From NCBI GenBank assembly GCA_905235635.1, contig CAJOMC010000013.1:1-45693 (forward strand): 45,693 bases of DNA. The letters are read 5' to 3'. Positions 25,398-34,117 of this stretch are shown piece after piece. The notes beneath the pieces were generated by a model. That model was given only the letters and a program-made list of their open reading frames with translations, did no database searches and was not told the DNA's origin. Numbering within the stretch: position 1 is the stretch's first letter; each line of letters begins with the position of its first letter. Origin of the DNA: an uncultured Bacilli bacterium (lineage in GTDB: Bacteria; Bacillota_I; Bacilli_A; Izemoplasmatales; UBA1188). The position numbers and the translations under genes are program-made.

Positions 25398-26987
25398 ATG
25401 ACAGAATTTGTTTTGTTGTCTTCTAATTTAGGGATGTGGATACCTTTAACTGCAGTACTAGCGTTAGCGCTTGGTTCAGTTGTAGGGTTTTTCGTTAGAG
25501 TTAAGATTCACGAAAAATCTCTAGCTAAGTCTAGAGAAGAAGCTGCTCAAATTATTGAAAATGCTAAAAATGAATCTGAAAAATTAAAAGAGCAAAAAAT
25601 CGAAGAAACAAAGAGAGAAACTAATAGACTAACAAGTGAATATAATAACTATGTTAGTGAAAGAAAAAGAGAACTTCAATCTCAACAAGCTAAGCTTGAG
25701 AACCGTGAAAATGCCCTTGATCAAAGATCTATATCTCTTGATAAACGTCAAGAGAATTTAGACAGAAAAGAACAATCAATTGACGACAGAAAAGCTGCAT
25801 TAGAGCAAAAACATACTAAATTAGATGCTACAATAGAAGAACAAGAAGCCAAACTTCTTGCTATTTCTAAATTAACTCAGGAAGAAGCAAGCAAAATCAT
25901 TATGGAAAGAACTGAGGCTATGATGGAAGAAGAAATAGCCGAATATATCCATGATGAAGAAGAAAAAGCAAGGGAAGAGGCTAAAGCCAAAGCTGAAGAA
26001 ATCATCACCCTCGCTATTCAAAAATACGCTAGTGACGTTACAAGTGAACACACTATCTCGGTAGTAAATATTCCAAACGATGATATGAAAGGTAGAATCA
26101 TCGGTAGAGAAGGAAGAAATATTCGTGCCTTTGAATCCTTAACTGGTGTAGATTTAATTGTTGATGATACTCCAGAAACAATAATCCTTTCATGCTTTGA
26201 CCCAATTAGAAGAGAAATCGCAAAGCGTGCTCTTGAATTCTTAATTGAGGATGGACGCATCCACCCCGCTAAGATTGAAGAAATGGTTGAAAAAGCCAAA
26301 GCTGAAGTAAACAACTACATTAGAGATTGTGGTAATAAGGCAATCTTTGAAGTAGGTGTTGGAAAAATGCATCCTGATTTCGTTAAGATTTTAGGTAGAT
26401 TACAATTTAGAACTTCCTATGGTCAAAATGTTCTTGACCACGCTAAAGAAGTTGCCTTTTTCGCAGGTAAAATGGCTGCGGAACTTGGTGAGGATGAAAT
26501 CCTTGCTAAAAGAGCTGGTCTCTTACACGATATTGGTAAAGCCATTGACCATGAGGTAGAAGGATCACATGTTGAACTTGGTGTTCAACTTGCTAAACGT
26601 TATAAGGAACATCCGGTTGTAATAAATGCTATCGCATCACACCATGGGGATGTTCCACAAGACAATTTAATTTCTATTATTGTTCAAGCTGCGGATGCTA
26701 TGAGTGCTGCACGCCTAGGCGCAAGATCTGAAACACTTGAAAATTACATTAACCGTCTTGAAACACTAGAATCTATCGCTAATAATGTGAAAGGTGTTGA
26801 CGAATCCTTCGCAATCCAAGCAGGTAGAGAAATTAGAATTGCTGTTAAACCAGACCAAGTATCTGATGCTGAACTCTCAGTTATTGCGCTTGATGTTAAG
26901 AAACAAATCGAAGATAATCTAACTTACCCAGGAACTATTAAAGTTACTGTAATTAGAGAAAAGAGAGTTCAAGAAATCGCAAAATAA
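25398..26987 (+). CDS. rny: Ribonuclease Y
   Basis: Membrane-tethered endoribonuclease that starts decay of many mRNAs in Firmicutes. 529 residues: an N-terminal helix ([20 protein letters not shown]), a long charged coiled coil (about 30-190), a KH domain ([32 protein letters not shown]) and an HD domain ([29 protein letters not shown]). All catalytic residues are kept. Followed by miaB and a RicA-like ORF, the order seen in B. subtilis, where the RicA complex works with RNase Y. Confidence 0.97.
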   Translation: MTEFVLLSSNLGMWIPLTAVLALALGSVVGFFVRVKIHEKSLAKSREEAAQIIENAKNESEKLKEQKIEETKRETNRLTSEYNNYVSERKRELQSQQAKLENRENALDQRSISLDKRQENLDRKEQSIDDRKAALEQKHTKLDATIEEQEAKLLAISKLTQEEASKIIMERTEAMMEEEIAEYIHDEEEKAREEAKAKAEEIITLAIQKYASDVTSEHTISVVNIPNDDMKGRIIGREGRNIRAFESLTGVDLIVDDTPETIILSCFDPIRREIAKRALEFLIEDGRIHPAKIEEMVEKAKAEVNNYIRDCGNKAIFEVGVGKMHPDFVKILGRLQFRTSYGQNVLDHAKEVAFFAGKMAAELGEDEILAKRAGLLHDIGKAIDHEVEGSHVELGVQLAKRYKEHPVVINAIASHHGDVPQDNLISIIVQAADAMSAARLGARSETLENYINRLETLESIANNVKGVDESFAIQAGREIRIAVKPDQVSDAELSVIALDVKKQIEDNLTYPGTIKVTVIREKRVQEIAK

Positions 26988-26994
26988 AAACTAT

Positions 26995-27020
26995 AATGCG
27001 AGGGTAAAACCTCGCATTTT
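26995..27020 (+). terminator. Hairpin between rny and miaB
   Basis: AATGCGAGG (26995-27003) pairs with CCTCGCATT (27010-27018), loop GTAAAA, then TT. The short T-tract suggests partial termination or an RNA-processing/stability element, since miaB starts 15 nt later with no obvious promoter. Confidence 0.65.
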
Positions 27021-27034
27021 AAAAGGAAAATAAT

Positions 27035-28471
27035 ATGAAGAAAACTACTATCATCTCTCTTCCAAATCAAAAGACCGAAAGAAAAAGAATTAATAAGACA
27101 AATATTTTTGAAGAATTTTCTTTAGATGATTCTTTTTTTACACTAGGCAAAGACAAACTATATTACATTTATACCTATGGTTGTCAGGAAAATGAAGCTG
27201 ACTCTGAAAAAATCATGGGTATGCTTAATCATATGTCATATAAAAGAACTATGGATGTCGAAAAAGCTGATGTAATAGTAATGAACACTTGTGCTATAAG
27301 AAAGAACGCAGAAGATAAAGTATTTGGTGAAATAGGGCGTCTTAAGCCACTTAAAAGAAGAAATCCTAATTTAATTACAATTATTTGTGGATGTATGTCT
27401 CAAGAAGAAGTGGTTGTCGAAACTATATTAAAGAAATACCAAAATGTAGATATAGTTGTTGGTACTCATAATATTCATGATATTCCTTTAATGCTTAAGC
27501 GTATTTATGAAGGACACACAAGAATAGTTAATGTATTGTCTCATGAAGGCACAATAGTTGAATCTATCCCAGTAATAAGAGAATCAAAGATTGCTGCGTG
27601 GGTTCCTATTATGTATGGATGCGATGAATTTTGTAGTTACTGTATCGTTCCATATACTAGAGGAAAAGAAAGATCAAGACTCCCTGAAAATATCATTAAT
27701 GAGGTGAAAAAATTAAAAGAAGAAGGTTACAAACAAGTTACTCTCCTTGGTCAAAACGTTAATGCTTATGGTAAAGATTTTATTGATATTAAGTATGATT
27801 TCGCAGACCTTTTGACTGACCTTCATAAGATAGATATAGAAAGAATTAGGTTTACCACATCAAATCCAAAAGATTTTGATTCTCGCCAGGTAGACGCTAT
27901 GGCACTTGGTGGAAACATAATGCCACAACTTCACCTTCCAGTTCAGTCTGGATCAAATAAGGTATTACGTGCTATGGCGAGACGCTATACTAAAGAAAAG
28001 TATTTAGATTTGGTAAAAGAGATTAAGGCAAAAATTCCAAATGTCTCACTAACTACCGATATAATTGTAGGATTCCCTGGTGAAACAGACGAGGACTTTA
28101 ATGAGACACTAGACCTTGTTAAGAAAGTGGAATATGAAGGCGCGTTCACCTTTATCTTCTCTCCAAGAGAAGGAACCCCTGCCGCAAAACTATCTGATCC
28201 ATTAATCACAGATGAGATAGCTCATGAAAGGTTATACAAACTTAATGAACTAGTTAATGAAGGATATCTTAAAGGCAATATGAGATTTCTAAATACTATT
28301 CAAGATGTTCTAATTGAAGGTATATCAAAAAATAATCCTGATGTATTAATGGGCTATAACCCCAATGGTAAGCTTGTGAATGTAAAAGGTGATAAATCTT
28401 TAATAGGTCAAATTATAAAGGTAAAAATTACAGATGCTAAAAGCTGGAGTTTAGATGGCGAGGCAATATAG
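27035..28471 (+). CDS. miaB: tRNA-2-methylthio-N6-isopentenyladenosine synthase MiaB
   Basis: Radical-SAM methylthiotransferase that adds a methylthio group to i6A37 of tRNAs. N-terminal UPF0004 cysteines are C50 (YTYGCQENEAD), C86 (NTCAIRKNAEDK) and C118/C120 (CGCMSQEE); the radical-SAM cluster is C196, C200, C203 (CDEFCSYCIVPYTRG). A TRAM domain forms the C-terminus. Length 478 is somewhat long because of an N-terminal extension, as in Bacillus. Substrate i6A37 is made by MiaA, encoded at 30092. Confidence 0.96.
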   Translation: MKKTTIISLPNQKTERKRINKTNIFEEFSLDDSFFTLGKDKLYYIYTYGCQENEADSEKIMGMLNHMSYKRTMDVEKADVIVMNTCAIRKNAEDKVFGEIGRLKPLKRRNPNLITIICGCMSQEEVVVETILKKYQNVDIVVGTHNIHDIPLMLKRIYEGHTRIVNVLSHEGTIVESIPVIRESKIAAWVPIMYGCDEFCSYCIVPYTRGKERSRLPENIINEVKKLKEEGYKQVTLLGQNVNAYGKDFIDIKYDFADLLTDLHKIDIERIRFTTSNPKDFDSRQVDAMALGGNIMPQLHLPVQSGSNKVLRAMARRYTKEKYLDLVKEIKAKIPNVSLTTDIIVGFPGETDEDFNETLDLVKKVEYEGAFTFIFSPREGTPAAKLSDPLITDEIAHERLYKLNELVNEGYLKGNMRFLNTIQDVLIEGISKNNPDVLMGYNPNGKLVNVKGDKSLIGQIIKVKITDAKSWSLDGEAI

Positions 28472-28695
28472 TGACAGATAAAGAAAAAGCATTAATCTCT
28501 TCTATCACTGACATCGAGGAAACGTCTAGATTTAAGGAAATAATCATATTAATGATTGATTTATTAAAAAATAAAAATATAGATATTAATGATACGGATT
28601 TAACACCTTATAATGAATTCTTCGATTTAAAAGATGAATTATCTAATTTATCTAATCTAATCAATATAACTTTTAAAAACGAATTAGAATTATAA
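28471..28695 (+). CDS. Small protein, possibly a shortened RicA (YmcA)-like YlbF-family member
   Basis: 74 residues from a GTG that overlaps the last base of the miaB stop. Acidic and helical. Its C-terminal stretch YNEFFDLKDELSNLSNLINI resembles the end of B. subtilis YmcA/RicA (a QEF...N-LL--I pattern), and RicA follows miaB in B. subtilis. RicA is about 140 residues, so this would be a half-size version lacking the N-terminal part. The assignment rests on position and weak similarity; it could be an unrelated lineage-specific protein. A terminator follows at once, which supports a real gene end. Confidence 0.5.
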   Translation: MTDKEKALISSITDIEETSRFKEIIILMIDLLKNKNIDINDTDLTPYNEFFDLKDELSNLSNLINITFKNELEL

Positions 28696-28738
28696 AAATG
28701 CTAAAATGCTGGAAAATCCCAAAATTTAGCATTTTTTC
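28695..28738 (+). terminator. Terminator after the miaB block
   Basis: AAAATGCTAAA (28695-28705) pairs with TTTAGCATTTT (28725-28735) around a 19-nt loop, followed by TTC; the right arm runs into T6. Confidence 0.75.
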
Positions 28739-28748
28739 ATTTTAAGTA

Positions 28749-28777
28749 TTGAAAATACAAAAAACCTGAATTAAAAT
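28749..28777 (+). promoter_or_regulatory. Promoter of the tail-anchored acidic protein
   Basis: TTGAAA (28749-28754), 17-bp spacer, TAAAAT (28772-28777); GAAGAGG then precedes ATG 28814. Confidence 0.6.
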
Positions 28778-28813
28778 ATAGATATATTTTAGACAAATTG
28801 AAGAGGTATTGTA

Positions 28814-30049
28814 ATGGAATTTACAGATTTAGAGTCACTAGCAAAGGAAGCGAGTAGATATGAGAGAGTTTCTACTTCTGACTTAGTTCAAGTATTTAAA
28901 GATAACCACGTTTATATTCCTGATTTTGCATTTAGATTTATTCTAATCAACTTCATGAGAAAATATGCTTTAAACAAAGAGAGTATGGAATCTTATTCAG
29001 ATGAACTTAAATATAGATTAAATTCATTTGATAAATACTCTATTCATTTAGCATTATATTTGGAGGAAAAATACAACATTCGTGTAAGAAATAGTGAATT
29101 TAAGAATTTATTCATGAGATTCTTCTTAAAGAATGAAAGTAGTTTCGAAACCACAACTGCATTCAATAAAGCTTTATCAAAGATTAAAGACAAAAAGAAT
29201 GCTTCTGGTTCTGAACTCTTCGTGAATATGATTTCTTCTTTCCTAGAAATTGTATATACTCCTCAAGGATATGTTGATGGTATTTCAATTCAAGAATTAA
29301 AAGACCATATCGTTCCTACATACACTCTTAATGAAGTTCCTGAATTAGGAAAGAAATATGGTGTTGAAATTCCTAAACGTATCAATAAAGCTAAACTCAT
29401 TGAATTATTAGTCGCAAAATATAATCTTTCTGAATCAGAACAAGAAGAACTTTCTAAAAAGTCTATTCTTGATATCACTAAGTTCGCAAAAGAACGTGGA
29501 CTTAAATTCTCAACTGATCTTAAGAAAGAAGATATGGTTGAATATCTCATCTTTGCCCTTAAGAAGTATGGCGAGGAACCAGATAAAGATCTATACAACT
29601 ATGACATCTTAGATAAATTTGACGAAGACGAAAAACTAGTCTTTGATGAAGATGAACCAGTAGTTGAAGAAGAAGCTAAACCAGTGGAAGAAGATGAACC
29701 AGTAGTTGAAGAAGCTGCTCATGAACCTGAACCTGTAGTAGAAGAAGAAATCGAAGAAGAAGAGCCACTTCCTACTGTTTCTCCAAACGATGAATCTCCT
29801 GTAGAAGAGGTAGAGGTTGAAGAATTAAAAGTTGAAGATATAGAAGAAGTTGATCTTGATGTAGTTGAAGAAGATGAAGACGAAGAATATAATAGTTCTA
29901 TTGATGAAGAAATAAGAGATATCATTAGGACTTATTATAAAAATAAGTCTAGGGATAATGGTGGACTTATAGCTCTTGTAATTATTTTAATTACTCTTGT
30001 CCTTGGTATCTGCGCATTCTTCTTGCTTAAATATTTCGGAGTATTCTAA
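28814..30049 (+). CDS. Tail-anchored acidic protein with SAP/HeH-like segments, function unknown
   Basis: 411 residues; I do not recognise a named family. Residues 1 to about 160 are helical and charged. About 165-255 holds two segments resembling SAP/HeH (helix-extension-helix) or Rho N-terminal folds: YGVEIPKRINKAKLIELLVA and FAKERGLKFSTDLKKEDMVE. About 270-365 is a strongly acidic, repetitive tract built on EEDEPVVEE-like units. A single C-terminal helix (IALVIILITLVLGICAFFLL) ends close to the C-terminus, so the protein should be tail-anchored with its bulk in the cytoplasm. It has its own promoter and terminator inside the rny-miaB-miaA locus. A nucleic-acid role near the membrane is a guess. 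Confidence 0.8.
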   Translation: MEFTDLESLAKEASRYERVSTSDLVQVFKDNHVYIPDFAFRFILINFMRKYALNKESMESYSDELKYRLNSFDKYSIHLALYLEEKYNIRVRNSEFKNLFMRFFLKNESSFETTTAFNKALSKIKDKKNASGSELFVNMISSFLEIVYTPQGYVDGISIQELKDHIVPTYTLNEVPELGKKYGVEIPKRINKAKLIELLVAKYNLSESEQEELSKKSILDITKFAKERGLKFSTDLKKEDMVEYLIFALKKYGEEPDKDLYNYDILDKFDEDEKLVFDEDEPVVEEEAKPVEEDEPVVEEAAHEPEPVVEEEIEEEEPLPTVSPNDESPVEEVEVEELKVEDIEEVDLDVVEEDEDEEYNSSIDEEIRDIIRTYYKNKSRDNGGLIALVIILITLVLGICAFFLLKYFGVF

Positions 30050-30061
30050 TTAAATATTATC

Positions 30062-30081
30062 GGGCTACTAAGTAGCCCTTT
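30062..30081 (+). terminator. Terminator before miaA
   Basis: GGGCTACT (30062-30069) and AGTAGCCC (30071-30078), effectively a 6-bp stem with a 5-nt loop, followed by TTT. Confidence 0.75.
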
Positions 30082-30091
30082 AATTTATATA

Positions 30092-30967
30092 ATGATGAAA
30101 AAGGTAATTGTGATTGTTGGGCCTACTGGAGTTGGTAAAACAAAATTATCTATAGAACTTGCTAAACACTATAACACAGAAATAATTAGTGGCGATTCTG
30201 TTCAAGTTTATAGAGAACTAAATATAGGCTCAGGAAAAATCAAAGAAGATGAAAAAGAAAATATTAAGCATCATTTAATAGATATATTAGATGTAAGCGA
30301 CGAATATAGTGTCTATGATTTTCAAAAAAACGGAAGAAAACTCATAGATGAAATATCACTTAGTAATAAGATACCTATTATTTGTGGTGGGACAGGCCTT
30401 TATATTAAGGCTCTTCTTTTTGATTACCAATTTAAAACCGATAAAAGAACTGATGAGTTTTCTTCCCTTACAAATGCTGAATTATATAGTAGATTAAAAG
30501 AATTAAATGATAAAGAACTTCCTGACATTAATAATAGAAAAAAACTATTAAGACATCTTGAAATATATACAAGTGGAGAAGTTAAACTATCTAAGGATGT
30601 CCCTTTATATGATGCGCTTGTTATAGGGCTTACCATGGATAGAGATGTTCTTTATGAAAGAATCAATCTAAGAGTTGACAATATGATTAAAGATGGACTA
30701 ATTGATGAAGTTAAGATTCTATATGATAAAGGTATTAACTCTAAGGCTACACTCTCAATAGGCTATAAAGAGTTATATCGATATTTTAGGGGTGAGGTAT
30801 CAATAGATGTCGCAATTGACAACATCAAAAAGAATTCAAGACATTTCGCTAAAAGGCAATATACATGGTTTAATAACCAGATGAATGTAAATTGGATTGA
30901 CGTATTAAAGGAAGACCCTATAGAAAAATCTATCAAATTGATTGATATGTTTTTAAAGAAACAATAA
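30092..30967 (+). CDS. miaA: tRNA dimethylallyltransferase MiaA
   Basis: Adds the isopentenyl group to A37 of tRNAs that read UNN codons; the product is the substrate of MiaB. 291 residues, with P-loop GPTGVGKT (K16), GDSVQVYRELNIGSGK, ICGGTGLYIKALL and SIGYKELYRYF. The start is uncertain: ATG 30092 and 30095 have no ribosome site, and a TATAAT (30088-30093) overlaps the first. If that box is the promoter, translation would have to begin at GTG 30110, behind AAGG at 30101-30104. The family usually has a few residues before the P-loop strand, which favours an ATG. Confidence 0.95.
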   Translation: MMKKVIVIVGPTGVGKTKLSIELAKHYNTEIISGDSVQVYRELNIGSGKIKEDEKENIKHHLIDILDVSDEYSVYDFQKNGRKLIDEISLSNKIPIICGGTGLYIKALLFDYQFKTDKRTDEFSSLTNAELYSRLKELNDKELPDINNRKKLLRHLEIYTSGEVKLSKDVPLYDALVIGLTMDRDVLYERINLRVDNMIKDGLIDEVKILYDKGINSKATLSIGYKELYRYFRGEVSIDVAIDNIKKNSRHFAKRQYTWFNNQMNVNWIDVLKEDPIEKSIKLIDMFLKKQ

Positions 30968-31425
30968 AAAATGTTATTATATGTGCGCATAATAATAAAG
31001 GTATTCCAATAATAGATAATATTGTTGAATATAAAGCACATCGGTATAATGTTTTAGGTGGTATTTATATTTTAATCACTATAGATGATTTCAATGATTT
31101 AGGATTTGAGTTTGGCGATAGTATTGATATTACTTTTACTAATGGATATAAATTATTAGATTTACCATATTATAATGGTTACTACACAAATACTGGTGAG
31201 CCATTACTGGTTGGTTACCCTGGTTATCCATATATTAGATGTGAAATTAATAATAGTGAAGATTTATATAAATTGTCGGGATTAGGTGAAAATGACCTTG
31301 CGGACATAAACCTTAATACCAAGGGAAAATATAAAGATATTCAAGATGACCTAGATATACATTATAGCGATGTCTAAGGTGATAAAGAAGAATTTAATTC
31401 ATTAACCAACATATTAAGAGACTAA
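30968..31425 (+). pseudogene. Remnant of a tyrosine-phosphatase-family protein (N-terminal domain only)
   Basis: Right after miaA one frame reads a conserved domain without any start codon: DDFNDLGFEFGDSIDITF, YYNGYYTNTGEPLLVGYPGY and ADINLNTKGKYKDIQDDLDI, ending HYSDV. This matches the N-terminal domain of a secreted Firmicutes protein family usually annotated as tyrosine-protein phosphatase, in which the domain precedes the CX5R phosphatase. Here a TAA at 31375-31377 interrupts the frame, about 15 more codons follow (EEFNSLTNILRD) to 31425, and the phosphatase domain is missing. Signal peptide and start are also lost. I read it as a decayed, truncated gene. Confidence 0.65.
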
Positions 31426-31435
31426 TTAGATATAT

Positions 31436-31468
31436 GACTCAAACGTATTTGTTTGAGTCTTATTTTTA
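31436..31468 (+). terminator. Terminator downstream of the phosphatase remnant
   Basis: GACTCAAAC (31436-31444), loop GTATTT, GTTTGAGTC (31451-31459), then TTATTTTTAT. It may end the miaA transcript now that the gene between is broken. Confidence 0.8.
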
Positions 31469-31558
31469 TAGACATTATTTTATTATATTAATAATAGAAA
31501 GAACATAATTTTTTGTGAGGAGATGGCAAAAACTCTTTTATTTTACTAGAAAATATCC

Positions 31559-31598
31559 TATAATTTTTATTGTATTGTTATCAATAACAAAGAAGAGG
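31559..31598 (+). promoter_or_regulatory. Promoter and palindrome before the methylase-like gene
   Basis: TATAAT at 31559-31564 without a clear -35. Downstream is a 16-bp palindrome, TTGTTAT-CA-ATAACAA (31575-31590), placed between the predicted transcript start and the GAAGAGG ribosome site (31592-31598). Position suits an operator or a small 5' hairpin. Confidence 0.45.
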
Positions 31599-31605
31599 TT
31601 ATTTT

Positions 31606-33294
31606 ATGGAAAAACTCGATATTTTTAAACAACTTGAGAAGACCATATATATGAGAGAACACAACCCTCTTTCATATATCTCTTTCTTATTTATTGTCTA
31701 TAAAATCAAACTTGAATATCCATTATTAACTCATTTTTCTTTATTTCAGTTTAACTCTAAAGTTAAATACTATCGTAAAAAGGATAGATTAACTCAAGAA
31801 GCTCATAATATACTTCTTAAGGTACATGGATTGTCTCATGAATTTGATAACTTCTTTAAATCTGCATATTCGCTTGATATAGATGAATTAAAGGATTTAG
31901 TACTAGATGAAATAGTTAAGTATGCAGAAAAATATAAATTTTTCTCTACTGAGATGGAAAAAATTCTTGATGCTACAACTCCAGATTACTTAAAGGATAA
32001 TATATGTATTATGACACCTACAATCCCAAAGGTAATATTCTTTTCTTTAGACAGGAGTGACTCAATCGACTATACATTTTTTAACCAAGATGCCAATTTT
32101 ATAACATTAATCTATTTTACTTTAAAAGGTGTTAAGGCTACATTAATAGATTCAACAAATCCTATTCCTTCTCAAGATAAGGTATTCAATTTAATAATAA
32201 TACTTCCTCCATATAGAAATAATCAACTTATTCAAACTATTGAAAAAGGCTATAAGAGACAGGATACATCTATTTCATCTCTTGAATGGAAACTAATTAA
32301 TGATTCTCTTGATACATTATCAAGCGAAGGTAGGTTAATTGCGGTAGTTCAGACTGGTATCTTAAATAAGGCGACAGATTACCCTTCAAGAAAGTCTTTA
32401 TCAGATCAAAAACTACTAAATATGGTTGTAGAGATGCCAAGGATTCAGAACTACTCACAACCTCTTTCATTCCTAGTTATTAGTCATAATAATCAGAATG
32501 TTGCTTTAATAAATGCATCAAAGTTCGCTCAAAACGAAAGACGTGGTGTAAACCTTAATGAGGATAAAGTAATTAGGGCTATAAATGGCCAAATTGAGGG
32601 TGCTATTGGATACGTTGATACTGATTATTTAAGAACTAATCAGTATGACTTTACACCACATAGATTCTTTGAAGTTCAGTCAAGCGAATTTAGTAACACA
32701 GTCGCACTTAAAGATGTGACCACTCAAGTATTTAGAGGCTTTCAAATACCATCAGAAATGCTTGATGAATACTTATCAGAGACTGAGACTAGAAATAAAC
32801 TTTTAACTCTATCTTCTATTGAAGATGGTCAAGTTATTAAAGAAGAACTTCAATCCCTAAAAGGAATAGATAAAAAGATGGAACACTACATCATTAAGAA
32901 TAATGATTTAGTTATATCTTGTAAGGGAAAGACCTTTAAAACAGCTGTTATTGAGGTGCCACATAATGAAACATATGTATCGACTGGCTCTATTATCGTG
33001 ATAAGGTGCGACCAAGAAAAGATAGACCCAACTTATCTTAAAATATATCTTGATTCAGATATAGGTATTAAACAATTAAAGCATATCCAAACCGGTACAA
33101 ACGTTTTATCACTCAATCCAACCCAACTTGTGGGTATTAAGGTACCTCTTCCTGAACTTTCTCGACAGATAACCATTTCAGCTCAATATAAATTTAAGAC
33201 AAGAGAAATACTAGAACTTAAAAATATGTTAGAAGAATTAAAGAAAGAAAAGAATAAGAAGTATAACACAAATCTTTCTTCTCTTTTAAAGTAG
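31606..33294 (+). CDS. Degenerate HsdM-like methyltransferase fused to an HsdS-like specificity domain
   Basis: 562 residues. The middle part (about 110-330) follows the type I N6-adenine methyltransferase pattern, but the motif IV position reads NLIIILPPYRN instead of NPPY/F, and no GxG SAM-binding loop is seen near IMTPTIPKVIFFSLDRSD. The later SLEWKLINDSLDTLSSEGRLIAVV and FLVISHNN segments fit the family. From about 350 it resembles a target-recognition domain of HsdS (VALKDVTTQVFRGFQIP, IIKNNDLVISCKG, IQTGTNVLSLNPTQLVGIKVPLP) and ends in a coiled coil. Catalysis looks lost; DNA recognition may remain. No hsdR or second hsdS is nearby; it precedes a pseudouridine synthase by 7 nt. Function unknown. 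Confidence 0.7.
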   Translation: MEKLDIFKQLEKTIYMREHNPLSYISFLFIVYKIKLEYPLLTHFSLFQFNSKVKYYRKKDRLTQEAHNILLKVHGLSHEFDNFFKSAYSLDIDELKDLVLDEIVKYAEKYKFFSTEMEKILDATTPDYLKDNICIMTPTIPKVIFFSLDRSDSIDYTFFNQDANFITLIYFTLKGVKATLIDSTNPIPSQDKVFNLIIILPPYRNNQLIQTIEKGYKRQDTSISSLEWKLINDSLDTLSSEGRLIAVVQTGILNKATDYPSRKSLSDQKLLNMVVEMPRIQNYSQPLSFLVISHNNQNVALINASKFAQNERRGVNLNEDKVIRAINGQIEGAIGYVDTDYLRTNQYDFTPHRFFEVQSSEFSNTVALKDVTTQVFRGFQIPSEMLDEYLSETETRNKLLTLSSIEDGQVIKEELQSLKGIDKKMEHYIIKNNDLVISCKGKTFKTAVIEVPHNETYVSTGSIIVIRCDQEKIDPTYLKIYLDSDIGIKQLKHIQTGTNVLSLNPTQLVGIKVPLPELSRQITISAQYKFKTREILELKNMLEELKKEKNKKYNTNLSSLLK

Positions 33295-33301
33295 GTGTTT
33301 T

Positions 33302-34015
33302 ATGAAATTATATGAATATCTAGCCGCACACGGCATTGCATCACTATCTGAATCCAAACAATTAATCAAAGATTCCAAAGTTAAAGTTAGTGGAAATATT
33401 GTAACTGATCCACAAGGAATAGTTAAAAATGATGATTATGTCGAATATAATAATGAACTTATAGAAGAAATTACTAATAAGGAGTATTTTGTTTTAAATA
33501 AACCAGAGGGATATACATCATCGATTTCTAAAAAATATCAAAAGAAAGATATTAGATCTCTTTTTGAAGGCGAAAAAAATAAGGTATATCCAATTGACTA
33601 TCTCGATTATGATAGTGAAGGACTTGTTATATTCACAAATGATCCTTCTTTTGAAGAAGCTATAAACAAAAAAACTGATATTGAAAAAGAATATGAGATA
33701 AAGGTAAGAGGATTACTTAGAAGGGAAGATTCAAGAAAAATAGGTGATGCATCTTTTAGAATATTAAATGTAAAATATGATGAATTAAAAGAAAACACTT
33801 ATTTAAATTTAATAACTAAATCTATTGAGGTAAAAGAAATAAGGCAAAAGTTCTCTTCTGTTAATCATGATGTAAAAAAACTAAAGAGAATTAGGTTCGG
33901 AAATCTTATTCTTGATGTGCCTAAAGGTAAATACAGGCAAATTAGACCTCATGAGGTAAAACTATTAAAGCTTCTTTCAACCCAAAACGATAAGAAAAAG
34001 AAAGATAAACAATAG
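33302..34015 (+). CDS. RsuA/RluB-family pseudouridine synthase
   Basis: 237 residues: an N-terminal S4 RNA-binding domain (KLYEYLAAHGIASLSESKQL...KVKVSGNIVTDPQ) and a pseudouridine synthase domain. The catalytic motif reads YPIDYLDYDSEGLVIFTND; the family form is GRLDxxTxGLLxxTND. The catalytic Asp is kept but the Arg before LD is Tyr. EYEIKVRG and the C-terminal KGKYRQIRPH are also present. Expected to modify rRNA; whether the target is 16S or 23S cannot be told. It lies 7 nt after the methylase-like gene and is probably co-transcribed with it. Confidence 0.82.
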   Translation: MKLYEYLAAHGIASLSESKQLIKDSKVKVSGNIVTDPQGIVKNDDYVEYNNELIEEITNKEYFVLNKPEGYTSSISKKYQKKDIRSLFEGEKNKVYPIDYLDYDSEGLVIFTNDPSFEEAINKKTDIEKEYEIKVRGLLRREDSRKIGDASFRILNVKYDELKENTYLNLITKSIEVKEIRQKFSSVNHDVKKLKRIRFGNLILDVPKGKYRQIRPHEVKLLKLLSTQNDKKKKDKQ

Positions 34016-34080
34016 TTTATATATTTTTCTTATAAATCTAGATTATTTTATGAAAAATACTATAAAAAACATTCTAATAA

Positions 34081-34111
34081 CACTTAGTGTGTTATAATAT
34101 CAAAATAGGAG
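34081..34111 (+). promoter_or_regulatory. cmk promoter and ribosome site
   Basis: TATAAT at 34093-34098, with a small inverted repeat AACAC-TTAGT-GTGTT just before it. AGGAG (34107-34111) touches the first in-frame ATG (34112), which is too close, but lies 6 nt before ATG 34118; this decides the cmk start. Confidence 0.5.
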
Positions 34112-34117
34112 ATGAAA

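Noticed and set aside
31513-31549. Tiny ORF at 31523 (MAKTLLFY) behind GAGGAG as a leader peptide
   Set aside because: The purine run touches the ATG with no spacing, and it lies upstream of the best TATAAT box (31559), so it would not be on the same transcript.
31606-33294. Active type I restriction-modification system
   Set aside because: There is no hsdR or separate hsdS, and both the SAM loop and the NPPY motif of the methyltransferase part look degenerate.
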